A DNA stretch of 7,370 nt, from the NCBI GenBank assembly GCA_023452965.1, contig JAEXUU010000692.1, forward strand, positions 1-7,370, in the 5' to 3' direction. Shown piece after piece: positions 1 to 5,527 of this stretch (position 1 is its first letter; the number at the start of each line of letters is the position of its first letter). The position numbers and the translations under genes are program-made. The notes beneath the pieces are model-generated. The model made no database searches. It was not told the DNA's origin and saw nothing but the letters and a program-made list of their open reading frames with translations. Source of the DNA: Pseudomonadota bacterium (GTDB taxonomy: Bacteria > Pseudomonadota > Alphaproteobacteria > Rhizobiales > Beijerinckiaceae).

Positions 1-598
1 CGGCCAAGTCGCGGGTGCGCGAATGGGCGATGGTGACGGTGCAGTCGGCCTGAAGCAGGAGCTGCGCGACCGGGCGGCCGACCAGTTCCGAACGGCCGAC
101 AACCACGGCATCAAGGCCGGAAAGCGACGGCAGGGTCTGCTTGAGCAGCAGCATGCAGCCGAGTGGGGTGCAGGGCACGAGGCCGTTCTTGCCGCCGGCG
201 AGCAGGCCGGCATTGATTGGGTGCAGGCCGTCGACATCCTTGGCCGGGTCGATCGCGTCGATGATCCGGCCGGTGTCGATATGCTTGGGCAGGGGCAGCT
301 GGACCAGGATGCCGTCGACCGCATCGTCGGCGTTGAGCGCGGCGATCTTGGCGAGGAGCTCGGTTTCGGTCGTTTCCGCCGGCAGGCGGTGGGCGACGGA
401 GTTCATACCGATCTCGGCCGCGAGCTTCTCCTTGGAGGCGACGTAGACGCGGCTCGCCGGATCGTCCCCGACCAGGACGACATGGAGACCGGGCACCAGG
501 CCCTTGGCCGCCTTGATCGCCGCGACCTCGCGGCCGATCCCCGCCCGCAGCTCGGCTGCCGCCGCCTTGCCGTCGATGATGCGCGCTTGTGCCGGCAT
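1..598 (-). CDS. folD: FolD, methylenetetrahydrofolate dehydrogenase/cyclohydrolase (3' end cut by window)
   Basis: Bifunctional cytosolic enzyme that oxidises 5,10-methylene-THF to methenyl-THF with NADP+ and hydrolyses it to 10-formyl-THF, feeding purine and formyl-Met synthesis. The minus strand reads [20 protein letters not shown] onward for 199 codons without a stop. Family hallmarks appear in order: Y52 and catalytic K56 in [14 protein letters not shown]100 in [10 protein letters not shown]121/D123 in [11 protein letters not shown], the PCTPLG segment near 142-147, and the start of the nucleotide-binding half, [12 protein letters not shown], near 166-176. Full-length FolD is about 280-300 residues, so roughly the last third lies beyond the left edge. 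The start at 598 is supported by AAGGA (610-606) seven bases upstream. It is transcribed divergently from the GntR gene. A housekeeping gene beside a catabolic operon need not be functionally linked, although C1 metabolism could be relevant. Confidence 0.96.
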   Translation of the reverse strand, partial: MPAQARIIDGKAAAAELRAGIGREVAAIKAAKGLVPGLHVVLVGDDPASRVYVASKEKLAAEIGMNSVAHRLPAETTETELLAKIAALNADDAVDGILVQLPLPKHIDTGRIIDAIDPAKDVDGLHPINAGLLAGGKNGLVPCTPLGCMLLLKQTLPSLSGLDAVVVGRSELVGRPVAQLLLQADCTVTIAHSRTRDLA

Positions 599-605
599 GT
601 GCTCG

Positions 606-610
606 TCCTT
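606..610 (-). promoter_or_regulatory. Ribosome binding site of folD
   Basis: On the minus strand AAGGA (610 to 606) sits seven bases before the ATG at 598. This is good Shine-Dalgarno spacing and supports that ATG as the folD start. Confidence 0.7.
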
Positions 611-677
611 GCGTTCTCGCGAGCCGTTCTCATGCGCGATTGCTGCAGCGCAAACAAGGCCGCATGACCGGAAGGCC

Positions 678-701
678 TTGACTTAGTTTGGTCTATGTCA
701 A
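678..701. promoter_or_regulatory. 24-bp inverted repeat, candidate operator between folD and the GntR gene
   Basis: Arms TTGACTTAG (678-686) and CTATGTCAA (693-701) are reverse complements at 8 of 9 positions, around a 6-base spacer TTTGGT. The AT-rich dyad stands out in a GC-rich region and lies 16 bp before the GntR start. Each outer arm also resembles a sigma-70 -35 box: TTGACT at 678-683 on the plus strand and TTGACA at 701-696 on the minus strand. I could not pair either with a convincing -10. FCD-type GntR proteins are dimers that commonly bind short palindromes and repress their own genes, so autoregulation is the likeliest role. Which protein binds is inferred. Confidence 0.5.
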
Positions 702-702
702 A

Positions 703-721
703 ATCATGCACGATCCATGAT
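703..721. promoter_or_regulatory. Second dyad overlapping the GntR start codon
   Basis: ATCATG (703-708) and CATGAT (716-721) form a perfect 6-bp inverted repeat with a 7-bp spacer, and the right arm includes the ATG at 717. Its centre (712) lies about 22 bp from the centre of the upstream dyad (689.5), roughly two helical turns. It could be a second operator site or a small mRNA structure at the start codon. A 6-bp dyad can arise by chance, so confidence is low. Confidence 0.25.
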
Positions 722-1388
722 GCATGCTGAGCCCTCACTCCGTAAGCCGTCCCGGGTCGTTCTGGCCGAGCAGGTCTATGAGCTGATCAAGGAACGCATT
801 CTCGACCAGGCCTATGTGCCCGGCGAGCGGCTCAATATCGACGCGCTGGTGCGCGAATTCGCCGTCAGTTCGACGCCGATCCGCGAGGCTCTGATGCGGC
901 TCGCAGCCGAGGGGCTGGTGCGCGCCGAGCCCTTCATCGGCTTCACGACCGCGCCGGTGCCCGACCAGCGCTATTACGAGGACGTCTACAGTTTCCGCGG
1001 CGTGATCGAGCCCTGGGCCGCTGCCGAGGCGGCACGGCGCCGGCCGGCTCCCGAGGCGATCGCCGGGCTGCGCGCGGCGGTCGCGGCGATGATGGCCGGC
1101 GAGCCATCGCGCGAATACCGCAGCCATCGCGCTTTCACCGAGGCTGATGATCGCTTCCATCGCATCGTCCTGCAGCTGGCCGGAAACCAGGTCGCGCTGA
1201 AGAGCTATGACGATTTGCGTTTCCACCTGCACATTTCGCGTCTCTACCTGACACGCGAGCAGGATGTCGGCCCGACCCATCGCGAGCACTACGCCATCGT
1301 CGATGCGCTCGAGGCCGGCGACCCCGAGGCCGCCGCCGACGCGATGCGCCGGCATCTGCAAGGCTCCTATGAGCGACTGATCAAATAG
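717..1388 (+). CDS. GntR-family transcriptional regulator, FCD (FadR) subfamily
   Basis: Predicted 223-residue dimeric DNA-binding regulator. Residues about 17-80 form the winged helix-turn-helix: QVYELIKERILDQAYVPGER, then the GntR signature VREFAVSSTPIREALMRLAAEGLV, then the wing. Residues about 86-217 form the all-helical FCD ligand-binding domain. D144/D145 with H148 (EADDRFH), H191 (HYAIVDALEAGD) and H213 (RRHL) match the Asp/His residues that bind metal in many FCD proteins, which usually sense small carboxylic acids. Length is typical. The start is uncertain: ATG occurs at 717 and 720, and neither has a clear Shine-Dalgarno sequence. It reads in the same direction as the transporter and enzyme genes, 54 bp upstream, so it probably controls them and itself in response to the imported substrate or a product. 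Family assignment is firm; the ligand is unknown. Confidence 0.93.
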   Translation: MMHAEPSLRKPSRVVLAEQVYELIKERILDQAYVPGERLNIDALVREFAVSSTPIREALMRLAAEGLVRAEPFIGFTTAPVPDQRYYEDVYSFRGVIEPWAAAEAARRRPAPEAIAGLRAAVAAMMAGEPSREYRSHRAFTEADDRFHRIVLQLAGNQVALKSYDDLRFHLHISRLYLTREQDVGPTHREHYAIVDALEAGDPEAAADAMRRHLQGSYERLIK

Positions 1389-1400
1389 CCAACCGGCCGA

Positions 1401-1414
1401 GGCCGAAAACGGCC
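1401..1414 (+). other. Short GC hairpin between the regulator and the transporter operon
   Basis: GGCCG (1401-1405) and CGGCC (1410-1414) form a 5-bp perfect stem with an AAAA loop in the 54-bp gap after the GntR stop. No run of T follows (CGGCTTTCG), so it is not a convincing intrinsic terminator. It could mildly attenuate transcription or set an mRNA end between the regulator and the TRAP genes. GC-rich DNA makes such small stems common. Confidence 0.3.
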
Positions 1415-1430
1415 CGGCTTTCGACCCGAG

Positions 1431-1436
1431 GGAGGG
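1431..1436 (+). promoter_or_regulatory. Strong ribosome binding site of the TRAP binding-protein gene
   Basis: GGAGGG lies 6-7 bases before the ATG at 1443, a near-consensus Shine-Dalgarno sequence. It is the strongest such site in the window, as expected for a binding protein made in excess over its membrane partners. Confidence 0.8.
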
Positions 1437-1442
1437 ACCGAC

Positions 1443-2435
1443 ATGTTGAAACACATCGCCGCCGCGCTGATCGCCGGCAGCTTCATGATGGGCGCAGCCC
1501 AGGCCCAGACGCTACGCTTCGGCCACGCCAACACCACGAGCGAGATCGCCGGCGAGCTCTTCGCCGAATTCGCCGACCGCGTGAACAAGGGCACCAAGGG
1601 CGCGGTCACGGTCCGCGTCTTTCCGGCCGAGCAGCTCGGCAAGGAGATCGACCTCTTCAAGCAGGTCAAGGAAGGCGCGCTCGACATCTCGGCGCCCTCC
1701 ATGGCCGCAGCCTCCTCGCTCGTTCCGGCACTGGAAATCCCGAGCGCGCCCTTCCTCTGGAAGGACTGGAGCGAGGCCGAGGCGATCATCCGCTCCGAAG
1801 CCTTCGATCCGATCTTCGACGAGCTGCGCGACAAGCACAACATCGTGCCGGTCAGCCGCATCTGGTACTGGGGCTGGCGGAACATGACGACGCTCGACCG
1901 CGCCGTGAAGAAGCCCGAGGACGTGCAGGGGCTGAAGATCCGCGTGCCGGAAAGCCCGGTCTGGGTCGAGATGATCAAGGCCTTCGGCGGCGCGCCGACA
2001 CCCGTCCCGTTCGGCGAGGTCTACACCGCCCTGCAGCAGAAGACTGTCGACGGCCAGGAGAACCCGATCCCGACGATCTTCTCGCGCAAGTTCTACGAGG
2101 TGCAGGGCTATGTCGCGATGACAAAGCACATGCTCCAGAACAACATGATCGTCATCAACAAGGACAGCCTCGCCAAGCTGAAGCCCGAGCATCGCGAGGT
2201 GCTGTTCGCGGAGGCCGCCCGCGCCTCGGCGATGAACACTTATCTCCAGCAGAAGCGCGAAGCCTCGATGCTGGAGGACATCCGCAAGTCCGGCCGCTCG
2301 AAGATCGTCGAGGACGTCGACCGCGACGCCTTCGCGGCCAAGGCCAAGGTGGTGACGACGGCCATGGAAGGTCGCTGGGGCAAGCCCCATGTCGAGCGCG
2401 TGCAGGCGGCGATCGACGCCCAGCGCAAGCGCTGA
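1443..2435 (+). CDS. TRAP transporter substrate-binding protein, DctP family
   Basis: Periplasmic receptor of a tripartite ATP-independent (TRAP) transporter; it binds the substrate and delivers it to the membrane QM subunits, with uptake driven by an ion gradient. The 330-residue protein has a Sec signal peptide: basic MLKH, hydrophobic core, probable AQA|Q cleavage after residue 21. Mature DctP motifs follow: RFGHANTTSE (25-34), FPAEQLGKEID (60-70), RIWYWGWRNMTT (139-150), GLKIRVPESPVW (163-174), and PVPFGEVYTALQQKTVDGQE (187-206). R167 is the conserved arginine that pairs with a substrate carboxylate in characterised DctP proteins, so an organic or sugar acid ligand is likely. Length is normal and the start is fixed by the Shine-Dalgarno at 1431. 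It is the first gene of the transporter set, 7 bp before the small membrane subunit. The exact ligand cannot be told. Confidence 0.95.
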   Translation: MLKHIAAALIAGSFMMGAAQAQTLRFGHANTTSEIAGELFAEFADRVNKGTKGAVTVRVFPAEQLGKEIDLFKQVKEGALDISAPSMAAASSLVPALEIPSAPFLWKDWSEAEAIIRSEAFDPIFDELRDKHNIVPVSRIWYWGWRNMTTLDRAVKKPEDVQGLKIRVPESPVWVEMIKAFGGAPTPVPFGEVYTALQQKTVDGQENPIPTIFSRKFYEVQGYVAMTKHMLQNNMIVINKDSLAKLKPEHREVLFAEAARASAMNTYLQQKREASMLEDIRKSGRSKIVEDVDRDAFAAKAKVVTTAMEGRWGKPHVERVQAAIDAQRKR

Positions 2436-2442
2436 CCCCGCC

Positions 2443-2955
2443 ATGGCGGGCCTTAACCTGATCCGGCGGTTCGACGACTGGTCGAGCCGCCTGGAGAACC
2501 TCGCGCTCGCAGCCCTGCACGGCATCATCGCCGCGCTGGTCTGCGCGGCCGTGATCTTCCGCTACGTTCTCAACGATCCGCTGACCTGGTCGGAGGAGCT
2601 GATCCTCCTGCTCTTCGGCTGGATGATCTTCCTCGGCATCGCCAACGCCTTCCATGCCCGCACGCACATCATCATCGATGTCGTCGTGCTGTTCGCGCCG
2701 CGCTGGCTCTGCTTCGCCTTCGGTGTTCTTGCACTGGCGGTGACTGCCACGGTGCTCGGCGTCCTGACCTGGTATTCCTGGCTCTATCTGCAGCGCGAGA
2801 TGCCCAATCTCACCCCGATGCTCGGCATTTCCGCCGGCTGGGCGATCGCGCCACTCTTCATCGGCAGCTTGTTGTCGCTGCTGCATCTCCTGCGGAACCT
2901 GATCGACGAGGGCGTCACCGGCGCGCTCTGGTCCGACATCACCACGCGCGAGTGA
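2443..2955 (+). CDS. TRAP transporter small permease, DctQ family
   Basis: Small integral membrane subunit (170 residues) that partners the large permease of the TRAP system. Four hydrophobic helices are visible at about residues 22-42, 52-70, 88-112 and 130-150. Family features are VIFRYVLNDPLTWSEEL (37-53, carrying the conserved R-Y and W-S-E-E) and the PNLTPMLGISAGW segment (121-133). I chose ATG 2443 (MAGLNLIRRF) because it gives normal DctQ length and falls 7 bp after the binding-protein stop. An in-frame ATG at 2389 would add 18 residues and overlap that gene. There is no clear Shine-Dalgarno before 2443, so translation is probably coupled to the upstream gene. The next gene starts 6 bp after this stop. 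Confidence 0.92.
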   Translation: MAGLNLIRRFDDWSSRLENLALAALHGIIAALVCAAVIFRYVLNDPLTWSEELILLLFGWMIFLGIANAFHARTHIIIDVVVLFAPRWLCFAFGVLALAVTATVLGVLTWYSWLYLQREMPNLTPMLGISAGWAIAPLFIGSLLSLLHLLRNLIDEGVTGALWSDITTRE

Positions 2956-2961
2956 CCCAGC

Positions 2962-4236
2962 ATGGTGCTTGTCCTCCTCCTCACCTTCGCGGCGCTGCTC
3001 GTCGTCGGCACGCCGATCTGGATCGCCATGGCGGGCTCGGCCCTGCTCACGATCTTCATGGACGGCGTGCCGCTGACCGTCGCCGCCCAGCGCATGGTCG
3101 CCGGCGTCCAGTCCTTCCCGCTGTTGGCGATCCCGCTGTTCACGCTCGCCGGCTCGCTGATGAACGCGTCCGGCATTTCCGAGCGACTGTTCAGCTTCAC
3201 CAAGGCGCTGGTCGGCCATATCCGCGGCGGCCCGGCGCATACGCTCGTCGTCGGCGAGGTCTTCCTCTCCGGCATTTCCGGTTCGTCCGTCGCGGACACG
3301 GCCGCGGCGGCGCGGGTCTTCGTGCCGCAGCTCGAGAAGATGGGCTATCCCCGCGCCTTCGGCGCGGCGCTCTCGGCGGTCGCCGGCACGCTCGGGCCGA
3401 TCATCCCGCCCTCGATCCTGATGGTGGTCTATGCCTGGCAAGCGAACGTCTCGCTCGGCCAGCTCTTCGTCGCCGGCATCATCCCCGGGTTGGTCATGGC
3501 CGGCTGCATCATGGGCACGATCGCGATCCAGGCGCTGCGGCGCGACTTCAGGCCGGCCGGTGCCTTCTCGCTTTCCACCCTGTGGAGCGAGTTCCGTCAC
3601 GCTTCGCTGGCGCTCCTGATGCCGGTCTTGATCATCGTCGGCTTCCGGGCGGGGCTGTTCACCGCGACCGAGATCGCCGGCGTCGCCGCCGCCTATTCGC
3701 TGGTCGTCGGCATGTTCATCTATCGCTCGATCAGGCTCGCCGATCTCCCGGCGATCCTGGTCGGCACGGCGCGCGAGACGGCGGTGATCATCGCCATCGT
3801 CGCGGCGGCCTCGCCGTTCAGCTGGATCCTCGCGATCGAGCAGGCGCCGCAGCTCGTCACCGACTTCATGACCTCCATCTCCACCGACCCGCTGGTCGTG
3901 TTGCTGATCCTGAACATCGCCCTGCTGATCGCCGGCATGTTCATGGAGACGATCGCGATCATGATCATCCTGGTGCCGATCCTGCTGCCGCTGCTGACTG
4001 CGCTGCAGATCGACCTCGTGCATTTCGGGATCATCCTCTTGGTCAATCTGGTGATCGGCCAGGTGACACCGCCGGTCGGTGTGCTCTGCTTCGTCGCCAT
4101 GGCGATCACCAGGGAGAAGCTCGGGCCGCTGTTGCGCGAGCTGTGGCCCTTCCTGATCGCACTCGTGATCGCGCTCGTGATCATCACCTATGTCCCGGCC
4201 CTGAGCCTCTGGCTCCCCAAGGTCGCCGGTTTCTGA
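2962..4236 (+). CDS. TRAP transporter large permease, DctM family
   Basis: Large membrane subunit (424 residues) that forms the substrate translocation path and couples uptake to an ion gradient. The sequence is hydrophobic throughout, with about 11-12 predicted membrane spans, as in the DctM/ion-transporter superfamily. Typical motifs are visible: GTPIWIAMAGSALL (16-29), FPLLAIPLFTLAGSLMNASG (52-71), GISGSSVADTAAA (104-116), MGYPRAFGAALSAVAGTLGP (127-146) followed directly by IIPPS, and GQVTPPVGV in the C-terminal repeat. Length matches the family. It begins 6 bp after the small permease stop, with only a weak ribosome binding site, suggesting translational coupling. With the binding protein and small permease it makes a complete, intact TRAP system. 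No frameshift or missing segment is seen. Confidence 0.96.
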   Translation: MVLVLLLTFAALLVVGTPIWIAMAGSALLTIFMDGVPLTVAAQRMVAGVQSFPLLAIPLFTLAGSLMNASGISERLFSFTKALVGHIRGGPAHTLVVGEVFLSGISGSSVADTAAAARVFVPQLEKMGYPRAFGAALSAVAGTLGPIIPPSILMVVYAWQANVSLGQLFVAGIIPGLVMAGCIMGTIAIQALRRDFRPAGAFSLSTLWSEFRHASLALLMPVLIIVGFRAGLFTATEIAGVAAAYSLVVGMFIYRSIRLADLPAILVGTARETAVIIAIVAAASPFSWILAIEQAPQLVTDFMTSISTDPLVVLLILNIALLIAGMFMETIAIMIILVPILLPLLTALQIDLVHFGIILLVNLVIGQVTPPVGVLCFVAMAITREKLGPLLRELWPFLIALVIALVIITYVPALSLWLPKVAGF

Positions 4237-4242
4237 AGAGGA
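4236..4242 (+). promoter_or_regulatory. Ribosome binding site of the enolase-superfamily gene
   Basis: AAGAGGA begins on the last base of the large-permease stop codon and ends six bases before ATG 4249, fixing that start and showing operon-type packing. Confidence 0.65.
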
Positions 4243-4248
4243 CACTCC

Positions 4249-5430
4249 ATGGCCACCATCACCGAAGTGGAGATCACCGAGTTCTCGTTCACGGCGAGAA
4301 ATCTCGGGGTCTCCTCCGACAAGCTGCGGGCGATCTACAATATGGGCTACAAGCCCAACTCTTCGCTGGAGCTGACCAAGTTCGCCATCGTCATCCGCAG
4401 CGATGACGGGGCGCAGGGCGAGTACGTCATGCATTGGGGCGGCAGCCGCTCGACCATGGCGCAGACGCTCTCGCTGGCGCCGAGCCTGCTCGGCCGCGAT
4501 CCCGATCACCGCGAGCTGATCTGGAACGAGATGAAGCGCGAGCTGCGCCAGCATGACGGCATGGGCATCGGCCCGATCGACATCGCGCTATGGGACCTCG
4601 CCGGCAAACGCTATGGCGCCTCGGTCTCGGCGCTGCTCGGAGGCTACCGCACGCGGCTGAAGGCCTACGCATCGACCTATCACGGCGACCGCAATGGCGG
4701 CCTCGACTCGCCACAGGCCTTCGCCGACTTCGCCGAGCGCTGCTACGAGCTCGGCTACCGCGCCTATAAGGTCCATGGCTGGCACGAGGGCGACGCCAAG
4801 GAAGAGGCGCGCAACGTGCTGCATGTCGCCAAGGCCGTCGGCGACCGGATGACGCTGATGCTCGACCCGGCCAACGAGCTCAGAACCTTCGCGGCCGCGC
4901 TCTATGTCGGACGCGCCTGCGACGAGGGCAACTACTTCTGGTACGAGGATCCGATGCGCGATTGCGGCGTCTCGGCCTTCGCCCACAAGAAGCTGCGCGA
5001 GATGCTGAAGACCCCGATCCTGCAGACGGAGTATCTGCGCGGCTTCGAGACCAAGGCCGACTTCCTGATTGCCGGCGGCACCGACATGCTGCGCTCCGAT
5101 CCGGAATACGATCTCGGCATCACCGGGGCGATGAAGATCGCCCATCTCGCCGAGGCCTTCGGCGTCGATGTCGAGATCCATGCCTGCGGTCCGGCGCATC
5201 GTCACTGCATGGCGGCGACGCGCAACACCAATTTCTACGAGATCGCGCTGCTCGGCCCGGATTGTCCGAATGCCGTGCCGCCGGTCTACACCTGCGGCTA
5301 CTCCGACCAGATCGACGCGGTCGACAAGGACGGCACCGTGCCGGTCCCGACCGGGCCGGGTCTCGGCGTGACCTATGACTGGGACTACATCCGGTCCCAC
5401 AAGACGGCGCAGCAGGTCTTCAGGCTCTGA
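4249..5430 (+). CDS. Enolase-superfamily enzyme, mandelate racemase/muconate lactonizing type
   Basis: Cytosolic Mg2+-dependent enzyme that abstracts a proton alpha to a carboxylate; probable dehydratase or racemase of a hydroxy or sugar acid. 393 residues, normal for the family. The N-terminal capping domain (about 1-125) ends in MGIGPIDIALWDLAGKRYG (105-123). A (beta/alpha)7-beta barrel follows, with predicted metal ligands D206 (MLDPANE), E233 (WYEDP) and E261 (PILQTEYLRG). D284 (RSDPEYDLGITG) and H311 (VEIHACGPAH) align with the Asp270-His297 dyad of mandelate racemase. On the second strand, where mandelate racemase has K-x-K, this protein has K174-V-H176 (YRAYKVHGW). The H-A-C-G-P-A-H-R-H tail is also distinctive. 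It sits 12 bp after the TRAP large permease, so it probably acts on the imported carboxylate. Superfamily is clear; the reaction and substrate are not. Confidence 0.93.
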   Translation: MATITEVEITEFSFTARNLGVSSDKLRAIYNMGYKPNSSLELTKFAIVIRSDDGAQGEYVMHWGGSRSTMAQTLSLAPSLLGRDPDHRELIWNEMKRELRQHDGMGIGPIDIALWDLAGKRYGASVSALLGGYRTRLKAYASTYHGDRNGGLDSPQAFADFAERCYELGYRAYKVHGWHEGDAKEEARNVLHVAKAVGDRMTLMLDPANELRTFAAALYVGRACDEGNYFWYEDPMRDCGVSAFAHKKLREMLKTPILQTEYLRGFETKADFLIAGGTDMLRSDPEYDLGITGAMKIAHLAEAFGVDVEIHACGPAHRHCMAATRNTNFYEIALLGPDCPNAVPPVYTCGYSDQIDAVDKDGTVPVPTGPGLGVTYDWDYIRSHKTAQQVFRL

Positions 5431-5434
5431 TCGC

Positions 5435-5476
5435 GAGGGGTCGACGAGCCGCTTGATCGCGGCGCTCCGACCCCTC
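5435..5476 (+). other. Strong 42-nt hairpin in the gap between enolase and amidohydrolase genes
   Basis: GAGGGGTCG (5435-5443) and CGACCCCTC (5468-5476) are perfect 9-bp reverse complements. Inside them GCCGC (5448-5452) pairs with GCGGC (5459-5463) around a TTGATC loop, and GA/TC adds two more pairs next to a small internal loop. The element begins five bases after the enolase stop. No T-run follows (ATCTTCGCG), so it is not a classic intrinsic terminator. It could be a partial terminator, an RNase barrier protecting the upstream transporter/enolase mRNA, or a processing site giving different expression of the last genes. The structure is seen; the role is inferred. Confidence 0.6.
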
Positions 5477-5515
5477 ATCTTCGCGCCTCCCGATTCAGGC
5501 GGCGTTTGGCGAGCC

Positions 5516-5519
5516 GGAG
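5516..5519 (+). promoter_or_regulatory. Ribosome binding site that decides the amidohydrolase start
   Basis: GGAG (within GGAGAGAA) lies eight bases before GTG 5528. It favours that GTG over the in-frame ATG at 5375, which would overlap the enolase gene by 56 bp and read through the hairpin. Confidence 0.65.
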
Positions 5520-5527
5520 AGAACCAC

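Noticed and set aside
23..667. Plus-strand open frame of 214 codons over folD
   Set aside because: The minus strand encodes a clear FolD with all family motifs; this frame is its antisense shadow.
1401..1414. Intrinsic terminator after the GntR gene
   Set aside because: The stem is only 5 bp and is followed by CGGCTTTCG rather than a T-run, so it was listed only as a hairpin.
735..2528. Long minus-strand frames opposite the regulator and the TRAP binding protein
   Set aside because: Both plus-strand genes have full domain structure, and the binding protein also has a near-consensus ribosome binding site; the antisense translations look like GC-driven shadows.
2952..4406. Plus-strand 484-codon frame over the large permease
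   Set aside because: Translation is His/Arg/Gly-rich low complexity without membrane segments; the overlapping frame from 2962 is a textbook DctM protein.
2155..4554. A 799-codon minus-strand open frame opposite the TRAP genes and the start of the enolase gene
   Set aside because: Its translation is very rich in Asp, Arg, Gln, His and Glu with no domain pattern. It is the mirror of highly GC-biased codons in the intact plus-strand permease genes.
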